Position numbers and translations under genes: made by a program. Under the pieces are notes generated by a model. It saw only the letters and a list, made by a program, of their open reading frames with translations. It ran no database searches and was not told where the DNA came from. A stretch of DNA of 64,000 nt. Source: Candidatus Poribacteria bacterium. Lineage in GTDB: Bacteria; Poribacteria; WGA-4E; GCA-2687025. Shown in pieces: positions 1 through 8,910 of the stretch. The stretch lies in the NCBI GenBank assembly GCA_026004875.1, contig BPJZ01000004.1, positions 1 to 64,000 of the forward strand, written 5' to 3'. Positions within the stretch are counted from its first letter, which is position 1. The number at the start of each line of letters is the position of its first letter.

Positions 1-3000
1 CAGGTCCGGCTGCGGCTGCGTCAACACAGGCCGGGGGTCGTCCAGGGACGCCTTCAGTGGTCGGCCATCGAGTTTGTCGGCAACCAGTGGGAGCCGGGGA
101 TCGTCGCCACTTTGGACGGTCTTCCCAAGACGGCTACCGCCGAGTATCTGACCGTCAGCACCAAAGACAACTACAACTTTGAGGACTACCTCAGCGCCTA
201 TCGTCAGATCGAGAACGATCCGGAGTTCCAGGACCTGCACCCGCTTTTGGAGAGCGCCTTTGCCCTGGGAACCGCAGAGCAAAAGGAACAAACGCTGGTT
301 CTGGACTTCGATCTGGAGCCAAACTCGTTAGGGGTCACCTGGAAGCGGCTGGACGGTCCGCGCCGGGGAGAAGGCCAGGACTTCTCAAAGCACCGGACGT
401 TGAAGTTCTGGGTCTACGGGCACGGGACCGGCGGCGCTCTGGTGCTCCGGTTGACCTCAAGCCTTCGCTCCTCGTATACCTCCTCCTATTCGTACTACGC
501 ACGGGGGCAGGAGCGGACCGAGCCGGAGATCAACGTCCTGCAGGATCTGCGCGATTTTTACGAATATCGGCTGCCGCTGGACTTTCAAGGGTGGAAAAAG
601 ATCACCCTCTCCCTGGAGGACCGAAACCGGGACGGCCATCCGGACGCCTTTACCGTAACCGGCAACCCCTCCTTACAGAGCATCGGCGGGGTGGTGTTGG
701 GGGTGGTCAACGACTTGGACCGTCCGATCCGGGGGGAGGTGTGGGTCAACGAACTGTACTTGACCGATCCGATCGTTCGGGCCGGATGGGCGCGACGGGG
801 CAACGGACGCATCCGACTGGGCGAGGTCCTAAACGTGGACCTGGGCTTTGTCACGCAGGATCAGGACTTTGAGGACTCCGCCGGCCAGATCAACAACTAT
901 CAGAGCGGCTACTACAGCCAGGCGTACGCCACCAGCACCGACGAGCTTCAGTGGAGCGCTCAGCTACGATTAGTGCCTTGGCTTCCGTTGGAGTATAGCC
1001 GTCGCCGCCAGGAAACGATCACCCAACCGCGTCCGGGGACGATCCCCACCTATCAGATCGGAGAGAACCGAATCGAGAACCGAACCTTTCGGGCGCGGCT
1101 GATGGTTCCCAAGCTTCCAGAGCTGGGTTTGACCCGCGACCGGCAGACCTACTGGAACGAGCTCCGGGGCACCGAGTACAGCACCCTAACAGTGGCGTCG
1201 TTTCAGTACGGGTTCGAGCAGGCGGTTCAACTGGGGTTGGAGTACCGCCACGAGCGTATCCGGGTGGACGCCTCGACGGCTCGCCAGGACTCGACCGGCA
1301 CAACGGGGAGACTGTACGGCGGATACGGGTACGGAAGCTACGGCTACGGGCGCTTTGGGAACCGGATCATCGACAGCGGAACGATTTCGCTGACGGTTCG
1401 ACCCCTTCGGGCGCTGAGCCTTCAGCCCACTTACGACGTGCGACGGGAGCTCGCCCCCTTTGAGCCGGGAAGCGGCCTTGGCACGGCGCCGGGCGAAGAA
1501 ACGGAACAGACGACGGAGACAAAGGAACAGTACCGGCTGGCGGAGCGGGAGCATCGGCTTTCGCTGCGCCCGTCGCTGAACACCTCGATCTTCGGGCTGC
1601 GGCCGAACCTTTCGAGCCAGGCTACCGTTCGAGAGAGCTGGTTTCAGGAACAGAAGGACCTGTCGGTGAACGCCAACGTGCGGGTTGGGTTTACGTTTCG
1701 GCTCCAGGAGCTGGTAAAGATCCAACCTCAGCGATTCCCCCGTCCTCAGGAGGAGCTTCCCGGTGCGGACCCCTTCGCTCAGGCGGACACGTTGGAGGAA
1801 GGGGAAAGTCCTCTCGCCCAAGGGACGGCGGAGCTCCCTTCCGCCGAAGAGCCGTTCTCCGTCGAGGATCCGTTTGCGACGCCGGGGCTCCCGGCGCTCA
1901 ACCTGGATCCCAAGCAAGTTGGCGGCATCGCCGAGTCGCTTCCCGCTCTGGAGGAGCCGGAGCCCGAAGGTGGATCCTCCTCCGGTTCGGCGCAGACGTC
2001 CTCCGTCTCTTCGACTGGCGGTGGGAGCTCGATCGAAAGGACGTCGACGCTCTCCGAAGAGGAGCTGTTCTTCCGGGAGCAGGAGCAGCTGGACCGGATG
2101 ACCCAGTACGGCGTGGACCCCTTGGCGCTTGAGGAGATGGAGTTGAACCGCCCCGACTGGATCGGGCGAAGTAATCAACTGCTGGACCAGAGCCTGGAGA
2201 TGCGCGGGCGACTCCAAGACGATGGCCTGACCGTCTGGCAGCGACTGCTGAGCAGTTGGACGCTCAGCGCCGACTATTCGATCGACATCCGAGACTACTT
2301 CCGTCGCCTGCCCCACGGGATGCCGGTGGAGGAGGCGCTTCGTCTCTCTGACGACGCTCCGGAGCGGAGCTCGGCGACCAACTCGCGACGGGTAGCCTTT
2401 CGGACGGGATTCGACCTGTTTCGTTGGCTTTCGGTAGGAGCGGACGCGGCGCTGCGAACCCAGTTTTCCAAGAACATCGGGACCACTTCACGAACTGACA
2501 GCCTGAGCGTCGGAGGCGAGTTGAAGATCTTTACCGCCTCCGATTCGCTTTTTCAGATCCGCTACGACTACAACGACACCGACCGGAGCAACCCGCAGTC
2601 CACCTACGGTTCTAGCCGCTCGCACGAGGGGACCTTCACCTGGCGAAAGCGCTGGGGAGAGGTGGGGACCTCGCTAGGCTCCCGCTTCCGCTGGATGGAA
2701 CAGGAGCGCAGCGGCGTGCTCTCGGAGGGGTTTGTGATCGCCCCGACGCTCAGCCTCGACTATCAACTACACACCGAATCCGGCTGGCGCGTCCCCCTCA
2801 TCGGGAAGACGATTAAGCTCAACCAGGACTTGAACGTCTCCAACTACTTATCAGCGGTCGTCCGTCGGGAGCAACTAGGAGTAAACCGCGAAGCGCGCTC
2901 GGAGCGGTACCAGACGGCCCTACAACTTGGGTATCAACTCAGCCGTCGCGTGCGAGCCAACGTCAACCTCAGCGTCAGCTACTTCAACGATCGCGTAGAG

Positions 3001-3060
3001 GCGGGCCGGGACTACCTCGCCGTTTCCGGCGCGTTGATGATGCGCGGGGAGTTCCAGTAG
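1..3060 (+). CDS. SprA-like outer-membrane protein, 5' end outside window
   Basis: The frame is open from base 1, so the TTG at 112 in the ORF track is not the start; about 1,019 codons are visible. The N-terminal third resembles the SprA_N region of the gliding/type IX secretion translocon SprA: a jelly-roll-like stretch ending in GEVWVNELYLTD, followed by the 'G.A.R.....LGEVLNVDLGFV' type segment. The remainder looks like beta-barrel sequence (alternating hydrophobic/polar, many Tyr and Arg), interrupted at about residues 570-700 by an acidic Ser/Pro/Gly-rich linker. It ends in a strand-like tail (GALMMRGEFQ). SprA of Bacteroidota is a very large barrel that exports T9SS cargo; homologues of the domain occur in other phyla. 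No other T9SS gene is visible here, so a secretion role is inference. The homology call is fairly firm; full length is unknown. Confidence 0.7.
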   Translation, partial: QVRLRLRQHRPGVVQGRLQWSAIEFVGNQWEPGIVATLDGLPKTATAEYLTVSTKDNYNFEDYLSAYRQIENDPEFQDLHPLLESAFALGTAEQKEQTLVLDFDLEPNSLGVTWKRLDGPRRGEGQDFSKHRTLKFWVYGHGTGGALVLRLTSSLRSSYTSSYSYYARGQERTEPEINVLQDLRDFYEYRLPLDFQGWKKITLSLEDRNRDGHPDAFTVTGNPSLQSIGGVVLGVVNDLDRPIRGEVWVNELYLTDPIVRAGWARRGNGRIRLGEVLNVDLGFVTQDQDFEDSAGQINNYQSGYYSQAYATSTDELQWSAQLRLVPWLPLEYSRRRQETITQPRPGTIPTYQIGENRIENRTFRARLMVPKLPELGLTRDRQTYWNELRGTEYSTLTVASFQYGFEQAVQLGLEYRHERIRVDASTARQDSTGTTGRLYGGYGYGSYGYGRFGNRIIDSGTISLTVRPLRALSLQPTYDVRRELAPFEPGSGLGTAPGEETEQTTETKEQYRLAEREHRLSLRPSLNTSIFGLRPNLSSQATVRESWFQEQKDLSVNANVRVGFTFRLQELVKIQPQRFPRPQEELPGADPFAQADTLEEGESPLAQGTAELPSAEEPFSVEDPFATPGLPALNLDPKQVGGIAESLPALEEPEPEGGSSSGSAQTSSVSSTGGGSSIERTSTLSEEELFFREQEQLDRMTQYGVDPLALEEMELNRPDWIGRSNQLLDQSLEMRGRLQDDGLTVWQRLLSSWTLSADYSIDIRDYFRRLPHGMPVEEALRLSDDAPERSSATNSRRVAFRTGFDLFRWLSVGADAALRTQFSKNIGTTSRTDSLSVGGELKIFTASDSLFQIRYDYNDTDRSNPQSTYGSSRSHEGTFTWRKRWGEVGTSLGSRFRWMEQERSGVLSEGFVIAPTLSLDYQLHTESGWRVPLIGKTIKLNQDLNVSNYLSAVVRREQLGVNREARSERYQTALQLGYQLSRRVRANVNLSVSYFNDRVEAGRDYLAVSGALMMRGEFQ

Positions 3061-3086
3061 GCAGCTCCGGGAGCCCCTCAGGAGGA

Positions 3087-5504
3087 CTACCCAACCGCCG
3101 GGACGAACCGAATCGCAAAAGGAACCTCTCGCCCCTCCTCGGCGGCCAGGTGAAGCTCAAAGAGGGGCACTCGCCAGGTGTAACTGTACTTTGCGTGCGC
3201 ACAGCTTACCCCCGCCGGGACAAACCGCTCTGGAACGTAAAAGTAGAGCGTCGCGGCGGTCCGCCCATCCGGCCGATAGACGCCTAGCAGCGTTTGGCTC
3301 TTTTCGTCCCAACCGATCGTCTGCAACTCGACGGCTCCTTGCGCGACGTGCACGTCGCTGCTCAGGAAGATCGGTACCGGTCTCTCTTCCCGAAGGGCAA
3401 ACAGCTTGGCCGAACGCGGCGGCAACGCAACCACCGAAAAGGTACGCTGGTGGATCCCGTAGAGCACCTGGTCCCAGAACTCATAGGCCACATAGGATCG
3501 GGCCCGGCTCAGACCGATCTCCCCCAACGGAACGTCAATGTCTTCGTAGTAATCCGAAAGGTTAACCAGGGCTAAAAGGGTCCATTCGTCAAACGGCTTG
3601 GCGACGGACCGAACCCAGGCGTACACCTGAGGGTTCTCCAAAGGAATCACCTGGGTGTCTCCCTCGGTCAGAGGGAGGCATCGAGCCAACAACCGAAGCT
3701 CGTCCCGTTCCAGAGCGGTCAGGTCGTCGCGCAGGCAGAGATGTCCCCCGCCTAGCAGCCCCAAGGTCAGCAGGACGTGGCATTCGTTCAGAGGCCGCCC
3801 TTGCAGGAAGGTGATCGGGCCGAGCTCCGCTTCCCACCAGTGGCGATGGGTGTACCACTTGGCCGTAAAGGAACGGAGCAGCTCCCGCAACCCCCAAGGG
3901 CCGTCCCAGGAGGAGGAGGCCGAATCGTAGAACGGATCCAACCCCAAACTGGAGCGGTAGTGCCCCATAAAGGCAACGTCCAACGGAACGTGAGCGATTC
4001 CCAACACGGCTCCCGGCGCGACCTCATCCCGCACCTCTAGCAGCAGTCGGTGCGCGTGAGCAAGCAGCTCCATCCGGGTCAGGTCGGAGCGGTACCACCG
4101 GTACCGCTCCATCTCTCCGCCCACAAAGTCGCGAAAGGGCTGCAGGGTGGTGTAGAAGCTGTCTAGCTTCCAGGTATGGTAGACCTGCTGAAAGCGCCGG
4201 ATGAGGTACTCCCGTGTCAACGGATGGGTAGGATCCAGGACGTAACACTCGGAGAAGGTGTCTGAAGAGAAGGCCACCGGCTGGCCTCCACGCCGAGTGA
4301 TCAGCGCCTCTCGGAACTCCTCAGGGGCTTCGTCCTCGAGCACGTAGGTATGGCCCTCCGCTCCGACCTGAAATCCGGCGCGATGGATCGCCTCGACCAA
4401 CGCCGGAACGCCTTGAGGGAACTGTTGCTGAAACGCCTGAGGATCGGGGGGGTCCCACCCCCACCCCAGCCGGAGCTCGGCTAAGCCGTAAGGTCCTCGC
4501 AGCAGCTCGGCGCCCTGAGCGTCCGCCCATTTGAGGAACTCGCGGATGCGGGAGTCCATCGGCAGACGCTCCTCGTCCGGTTGAAAGTAAACGGAGACGA
4601 CGCGCGGTTGAAGCTCCCATCGCTTCTCCGAGGGAAAGACCGTGCCAGCGAAGTGAAATTGGGCCTGGGAGGCCGGCGTGGTGAGGTTGACGTACAACGG
4701 TTCGGAGGCGATCCGCTCCTTGGGGCCGCAGCGGACCTTGTCGCACACCTGAAAGACGCGCCAGATGTTGATCGGGTGCTCCTCCGGCTCCACGGAGTAG
4801 CTGCTTGGGTCGTAGCCCACTTGAGCGCTGGACCACCAGCGTCCTCCAGAGAGGAAGCCAAACGTGACCGCCGTCTGCTGCCGCGGATGAAAGAGAATGC
4901 CATCGGAGACCGGCTCTTCGGACAGCTCCGCCGGAAAGAGCTCGCCCCGTTCGATCTGCTGAACGCCCCGCGCCATCAGTTTGGAGCTGTTCAGGTAGAA
5001 CCAACACTCGGTCGGATCGGCCCCTAGCAGCACCCCGCCCGGCTCCTCCAGGTGCTTGGCCGGGGAGTCGAGCACGTGCATTCGGAGGACGCGGAAGGCC
5101 TTATTGCCGTTGTTGTGTACTTCCAGGCGCACTAGAAAAAACGGCTGGTCGGTATAAAGCTCCAGGATCAGATCGGTGCGCGCGTACGTCGCTCGATGGT
5201 CGTGCTCCACAACGATCCGGGCGCCGGCGCCGAACCGCTCGGAGAAGGCCGCGCCGGCGTAGAAGGTGCGAAGGATCGGATCGGTGGTGAAAAACTCTCG
5301 GCCGTCGTCCCGGACCCATCCGGCGGCCACATTCCGAATCCGATAGTGGCCGGCGTCGTTGGCGGCGTGGAGTACCCCCACGCTCAGGTCGTAGGAGACC
5401 TCCAGATGGGTGTTCTTGAGAGCGACGAGCGACCCTCGCCGGAGAATCGCCACGCGCCCATAAGCCTCTTTTTCGGGTGCCTCCAGTTCTGTCAGTGTCG
5501 CCAA
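3087..5504 (-). CDS. GH36/GH-D-like glycoside hydrolase family protein, possibly inactive
   Basis: 805 residues, no signal peptide. The start is TTG at 5504, preceded by a purine-rich GAAGGGAAGG about 6 nt upstream. The N-terminal 300 residues look like the beta-sandwich of alpha-galactosidases. The middle has a TIM-barrel signature: a 'RLGWGWDPPDP' strand, then 'VLDPTHPLTREYL', which matches the D-P-x-H/N-P segment before the catalytic strand of GH36 enzymes. Further on, 'LGLLGGGHLCLRDDL' matches the GH36 'GG.l.lSDdl' segment, and a C-terminal beta domain follows. Where GH36/27 enzymes have K-x-D (Asp nucleophile), this protein reads LDSFYTTL, so both Lys and Asp appear replaced. The substrate is unknown; it may be a divergent hydrolase or a pseudoenzyme. 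It is convergent with the SprA-like gene. Confidence 0.55.
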   Translation of the reverse strand: MATLTELEAPEKEAYGRVAILRRGSLVALKNTHLEVSYDLSVGVLHAANDAGHYRIRNVAAGWVRDDGREFFTTDPILRTFYAGAAFSERFGAGARIVVEHDHRATYARTDLILELYTDQPFFLVRLEVHNNGNKAFRVLRMHVLDSPAKHLEEPGGVLLGADPTECWFYLNSSKLMARGVQQIERGELFPAELSEEPVSDGILFHPRQQTAVTFGFLSGGRWWSSAQVGYDPSSYSVEPEEHPINIWRVFQVCDKVRCGPKERIASEPLYVNLTTPASQAQFHFAGTVFPSEKRWELQPRVVSVYFQPDEERLPMDSRIREFLKWADAQGAELLRGPYGLAELRLGWGWDPPDPQAFQQQFPQGVPALVEAIHRAGFQVGAEGHTYVLEDEAPEEFREALITRRGGQPVAFSSDTFSECYVLDPTHPLTREYLIRRFQQVYHTWKLDSFYTTLQPFRDFVGGEMERYRWYRSDLTRMELLAHAHRLLLEVRDEVAPGAVLGIAHVPLDVAFMGHYRSSLGLDPFYDSASSSWDGPWGLRELLRSFTAKWYTHRHWWEAELGPITFLQGRPLNECHVLLTLGLLGGGHLCLRDDLTALERDELRLLARCLPLTEGDTQVIPLENPQVYAWVRSVAKPFDEWTLLALVNLSDYYEDIDVPLGEIGLSRARSYVAYEFWDQVLYGIHQRTFSVVALPPRSAKLFALREERPVPIFLSSDVHVAQGAVELQTIGWDEKSQTLLGVYRPDGRTAATLYFYVPERFVPAGVSCAHAKYSYTWRVPLFELHLAAEEGREVPFAIRFVPAVG

Positions 5505-5547
5505 ACTAAGCCTTCCCTTCTCTCGCGGAGGTCGGTTCCCTCGTTCG

Positions 5548-5577
5548 ATGGTACGCGAGGGGCCGGAAGCCCGTCAA
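5548..5577 (-). promoter_or_regulatory. Candidate sigma-70-type promoter for the GH36-like gene
   Basis: Reading the minus strand, TTGACG (5577-5572) is followed by an 18-nt spacer and TACCAT (5553-5548). Transcription would start about 36 nt before the TTG start codon at 5504. The same TTGACG box with TACCGT occurs upstream of the sugar isomerase gene at 29.6 kb. Found by eye. Confidence 0.45.
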
Positions 5578-5712
5578 CGGAAAGGGCCGGCCCAACGTCT
5601 CCCCAGAAAGGCAAGACAGTTCAGGGCTAAGAACAACCCTTGGTGGAGGATCTCGCCTTTATAGCCTTCGGATTGGAACGGAGTGCTGTCCTGGCTGCCG
5701 CCTCAGGGAAAC

Positions 5713-5741
5713 TTGCCCTCTGCGGGCAAAGGAATTATTGT
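5713..5741 (+). promoter_or_regulatory. Candidate promoter overlapped by a small inverted repeat
   Basis: TTGCCC (5713-5718), 17-nt spacer, TATTGT (5736-5741). TTGCCC is also the left arm of a hairpin with GGGCAA (5724-5729, 5-nt loop), so the -35 box sits in a possible operator. The start point would fall near 5748, which argues against the ORF-track TTG start at 5738 and for the ATG at 5780. Confidence 0.4.
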
Positions 5742-5779
5742 TGAGAAGGAGCAACGGACGTGGAGGGAACGGAACGACG

Positions 5780-6547
5780 ATGAGCGAGGATCGTCTCCAG
5801 GAGGAGCAATCTAAGCGTGACGCTGCAGCCAAGCGGCTGTTGGACGCCCTAGATCAGGCGTTTGCGGCGATCGAGGAGCTGGAGAAGCTGGACGAAGGAG
5901 AGAGCGTCTACGAGCTCCGCACGCCAGAGCGCGGTCCCGTTTTGATCTTTCGGCCCAATCCCGTGACGGTCACTCGGGTCTACCTGGAAGGGCGACCCGA
6001 CGGAGAGCGGGTTGGAGTTTACAGCTCCTACCTGGAATACGTCGAGGCAGCTCGCCAGGAGTCCATTCAAAAGCACGGCTCCGACGCAGAGTTTCAGTTG
6101 GAAGAAGAGGAGTGGGGAGAGCTGTTCCAGGAGGCAGCGGAGCGGTACTTTCGCTATCTGCTGATGGCCAACCTGGAGCGATGGGAGATCGTCGAGCGCG
6201 ACACGGCCCAGAACCTCCGCGTCTGCGAGCTGGCCCATCGGTACGCCGACCCGGACACCGCCTGGCAGGTGTACCAGTACAAGGGCTACATCCTGATGAT
6301 GCACACGATTGCCCGGGCGGAGTTAGCGATCGCCGAAGAGGACCCCGACCGCGCTCACCAGATCATTCAAGAGGGAATCGAGAAGATCGGCGCTTTTTGC
6401 CGAGAATGCCTCTTGGAGGGACACGAGGACGCCGAGCAGATCACCCGCGAGCACTATTTGGCCAATCTACTCCGCTATCAGGAAGACTTGAGCAGCTCCG
6501 GACGCTTGGAGCATCTAGGCCGCTCAGACCCGCGCAACGTCGTCTAG
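5780..6547 (+). CDS. Unknown soluble helical protein, 255 aa
   Basis: I do not recognise this protein. It starts at ATG 5780 (MSEDRLQEEQ), chosen over the in-frame TTG at 5738 because the latter overlaps the proposed -10 box. The first 45 residues are highly charged and likely coiled coil. A short beta segment (about residues 45-85, with VLIFRPNPVTVTRVYL) is followed by long amphipathic helices to the C-terminus; the part around 'RAELAIAEEDPDRAHQIIQEGIEKI' resembles one tetratricopeptide-type helical hairpin. There is no signal peptide or membrane segment, so it is probably cytoplasmic. It stands alone: the modA stop codon on the other strand lies only 1 nt beyond its stop. Confidence 0.6.
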   Translation: MSEDRLQEEQSKRDAAAKRLLDALDQAFAAIEELEKLDEGESVYELRTPERGPVLIFRPNPVTVTRVYLEGRPDGERVGVYSSYLEYVEAARQESIQKHGSDAEFQLEEEEWGELFQEAAERYFRYLLMANLERWEIVERDTAQNLRVCELAHRYADPDTAWQVYQYKGYILMMHTIARAELAIAEEDPDRAHQIIQEGIEKIGAFCRECLLEGHEDAEQITREHYLANLLRYQEDLSSSGRLEHLGRSDPRNVV

Positions 6548-6548
6548 C

Positions 6549-7364
6549 CTAGGGGGCATCCTGCCTCCAAGCTTTGGCTTCGGGAAGGAACAGGAAGCCC
6601 ATCTCGCCAAAGCGTGCCGCGGATTCCGGGGAATGGAGGTACTTCAGGAACTCTCGTGCCGTCCCCGGGCGAGAGGCCGACCGGAGCACCGCCACTGGAT
6701 AGCGAATGGGCCGATGCGTATCCTCAGGGAAGACGAAGACCACCTCCAAGCTTGGCGCAATCGCCGCGTCCGAGGCGTAGACGATACCTACGTCGGCCTC
6801 CCCGCCGGAGACGTAAGCCAGCGCCGCCCGGACGTCCAGCGCAGGGATGAGCTTCGGCTCCAGTGCTCTCCAAAGCCCCAGCGACTGCAGGGCCTCCTTC
6901 CCGTAGACGCCCGCCGGGACGGCCTCCGGTTGAGCGATCGCGATTCGTTGGACTCCGTCGCTGGTCAGCTCCGCCGGTCGCAAGCCTTTGGGGAAGCGTC
7001 CCTTTTGAGCGACCAGCACCAGCCGGTTCCCCAGCAGATCCGTCCGGGTCTCGGTGAGGACTAGACCCTCCCGCTGCAGGAGGTCCATATACCGCTCATC
7101 CGCCGCAAAGAAGAGGTCCGCTCGCGCCCCCCTCCGGATCTGATCGGCAAGCAGGTTAGTCCCCCCGAAGTTGAAGACGACGCGAACGCCGGTCCGCTCA
7201 GCGTAGCGTTCTCCGAGTGCGCTCAGGGCGTCCGTGAGACTCGCCGCCGCAAAGACGACGATCTCCTCAGTCCCGGGCTCTCTCAGGCAGCCGCCGTTCA
7301 TTCCTCCCAGCAGCCCTAACAGCAAAAAAACGGCCCGAAATCGACGGAGCCTCAATCGGTTCAC
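6549..7364 (-). CDS. modA: Molybdate ABC transporter substrate-binding protein (ModA-like)
   Basis: 271 residues from a GTG start at 7364, preceded by GAGG 7 nt upstream. The ORF-track start at 7481 would add an unlikely 39-residue leader that runs through the divergent promoter region. An Arg-rich N-terminus and hydrophobic stretch end at NGGC, a weak lipobox, so it is probably a lipoprotein or periplasmic protein. The mature part starts with 'IVVFAAASLTDAL', the classic ModA opening, followed by FGGTNLLADQI and GARADLFFAAD, the ligand-pocket segments of this family. It binds molybdate or tungstate (or another small oxyanion) for an ABC importer, but no modB or modC is present in the window. 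It is divergent from the metal-binding gene group that starts at 7468. Confidence 0.85.
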   Translation of the reverse strand: MNRLRLRRFRAVFLLLGLLGGMNGGCLREPGTEEIVVFAAASLTDALSALGERYAERTGVRVVFNFGGTNLLADQIRRGARADLFFAADERYMDLLQREGLVLTETRTDLLGNRLVLVAQKGRFPKGLRPAELTSDGVQRIAIAQPEAVPAGVYGKEALQSLGLWRALEPKLIPALDVRAALAYVSGGEADVGIVYASDAAIAPSLEVVFVFPEDTHRPIRYPVAVLRSASRPGTAREFLKYLHSPESAARFGEMGFLFLPEAKAWRQDAP

Positions 7365-7407
7365 AGCATAACCTCGCTCATGGAAAGGTAGAGCAGGTCC
7401 GTTCGTT

Positions 7408-7437
7408 TTGGGATTGTTGAAATACCATCGGTATAAT
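7408..7437 (+). promoter_or_regulatory. Strong candidate promoter with overlapping operator-like inverted repeat
   Basis: TTGGGA (7408-7413), 18-nt spacer, TATAAT (7432-7437, perfect -10). The inverted repeat ATACC-ATC-GGTAT (7422-7434) covers the end of the spacer and the first bases of the -10 box, the position expected for a repressor or a DNA-distorting activator. Transcription would begin near 7444, leaving a 24-nt leader before the GTG at 7468. The site lies in the modA/His-rich gene divergent region and could control both. Confidence 0.55.
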
Positions 7438-7467
7438 AATTCAAGAGGATCCTGGGGAGCCTTTGAA

Positions 7468-7863
7468 GTGGACCGGATCACGCAGAAACAAAGATGGGCC
7501 CTCCTTTGGGCAGCGCTGTTGCTGTCCTGGCCCTTTCTCTGCCTGAGTGATGGCCACGCGCTTCCGGGGCCCCACGTTCACGCAGAGGCGGAGGGGGCTC
7601 ACCCTCACGCCCATCCCCACTCCGACACCGGCTCCCATCAGCAAGAAGACTGTTGCTGGGACGAGCTGAGCACCGTAGAGCGGCCCTCCACGCCGGTGCT
7701 GAGGACGCCGACGCCCTCGCTGTCTGCCGCATTGGCGGCGGAGCCGGTCGTGCCTCTTCCTCCCGCTGACGAACGCCCTTTCGTTGAGAATCTCTCTTGG
7801 CCTATTCCCGACCCACCCTCCTGCCTCCAACGGGCGGCTCGTGCCCCTCCGGGGATCGCCTGA
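7468..7863 (+). CDS. Small exported His-rich protein, likely metal-binding
   Basis: 131 residues from GTG 7468, with GGGGAG about 8 nt upstream; the upstream TTG in the ORF track lies inside the promoter. The N-terminus (KQRWALLWAALLLSWPFLCLSDG) is a signal peptide or single membrane anchor. It is followed by a His-rich stretch (HALPGPHVHAEAEGAHPHAHPH, quoted in two parts: HALPGPHVHAEAEGA and HPHAHPH) and a CC pair, DCCWDE. The C-terminal half is Pro/Ala-rich and low complexity. His clusters plus paired Cys suggest copper, zinc or nickel binding outside the cytoplasm. It is the first gene of a run leading to a CuA-type cupredoxin and a multicopper oxidase. Family unknown; metal identity is inferred from context. 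Confidence 0.6.
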   Translation: MDRITQKQRWALLWAALLLSWPFLCLSDGHALPGPHVHAEAEGAHPHAHPHSDTGSHQQEDCCWDELSTVERPSTPVLRTPTPSLSAALAAEPVVPLPPADERPFVENLSWPIPDPPSCLQRAARAPPGIA

Positions 7864-7930
7864 ACCTCGATGTTTGGCCTTTGAAGACCGAGAGAACCTG
7901 TTTGTTTATCCAGCAGAGGAGGCAACGGCA

Positions 7931-8895
7931 ATGCGTGTCAGCCCTGTGCTCGTTGGATGGTTTGTGCTTAGCGGCGCTTTTAGCATTCCGATCGGGGTTC
8001 TCACCGGCTGTGGAGAGGAGGAGAGCGCTCCGGAGGAGTCCGGCGCCAGGATTCGAGACATCCAGATTCGCGTGGGACGGAACCGAGGCAACCGTACTCT
8101 GGAAGACCGACCAACCGACCACCGGCGAGGTGCGCTACTGGCCGGAGGACGATCCCTCTCAGACGCAGGCGGCCCCGTCCCCGGATCAGGGAACGGAACA
8201 TCGGGCGACGTTGAGCGGCTTGCTCCCGGAGACCGCCTACGCTTATGAGATCGCAGCAACCACGCTCCGGGGCGAGACGACCACCAGTCGAGGAACCTTT
8301 GCCAGCGGTTCTCCCGGCGACTCGACGCCCAGGCTGCTGGACTCCCAAGCGGAGCCGTCCGAAACCACGCTGGGCCTCTCGCTGATCTTCAACGAGACGG
8401 TCACCGTTCTCGTTCAGTACGGAACCGATCCGGAGCGATTGGTAAGGACAGCGCGGAGCGACGACCCGGATACCCGTCACACGCTGTTACTCTCCGAGCT
8501 GAGCCCGGACACCGAATACTTCTGGCGAGCCATCGCCACCGACCTGGACGGCAACCGGCTGGAAGGGAAGGTCCAGCAAGCCAAGACGGAGCCTGCCGGA
8601 GGCGGTGGACCTGGAGAACGGGAGATTCGCATAACCGCACGGCAATGGAACTACGCGCCGGGGACGATCCGCGTTCCGGCGGGAGCACCTACTACCGTTC
8701 GACTCCGGCTGACGACCGCCGATGTTGCGCACGGATTCGGTCTGCCGGAGTTCGGCCTCAACGCAAATATCAAACCCAGGGAGAGAAACGGTCGTCGAGT
8801 TTGAAGCGGATCGTCCGGGGGAGTATACGTTCTTCTGCACGGTGCCCTGTGGCGCCGGCCATGCGAACATGAAGGGCACCCTGATCGTCGAGTAG
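7931..8895 (+). pseudogene. FN3-cupredoxin lipoprotein with CuA-type site (two frameshifts)
   Basis: It starts at ATG 7931 with AGAGGAGG 8 nt upstream. Frame 2 encodes a lipoprotein signal with a good lipobox (LTGC). Near 8060-8085 the coding sense moves to frame 3, giving two FN3-like repeats of the kind seen in purple acid phosphatases (ATVLWKTDQPTTGEVRYW and a second copy). Then comes a cupredoxin domain starting 'ITARQWNYAPGTIRVPAGAPT' in substance. Near 8780 it moves to frame 1 and ends TFFCTVPCGAGHANMKGT, stop at 8895. The C-x3-C-x3-H-x2-M pattern plus the earlier H of VAHGFG form a complete CuA-like ligand set, as in cytochrome oxidase subunit II and nitrous-oxide reductase. Likely an anchored electron carrier or copper donor. 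The shifts look like sequence errors because all ligands survive. Confidence 0.65.
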
Positions 8896-8910
8896 AAAGG
8901 GAGCACTCCG

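Noticed and set aside
1186-2316. 376-aa minus-strand ORF within the SprA-like gene
   Set aside because: Basic, repetitive composition typical of antisense frames in GC-rich DNA.
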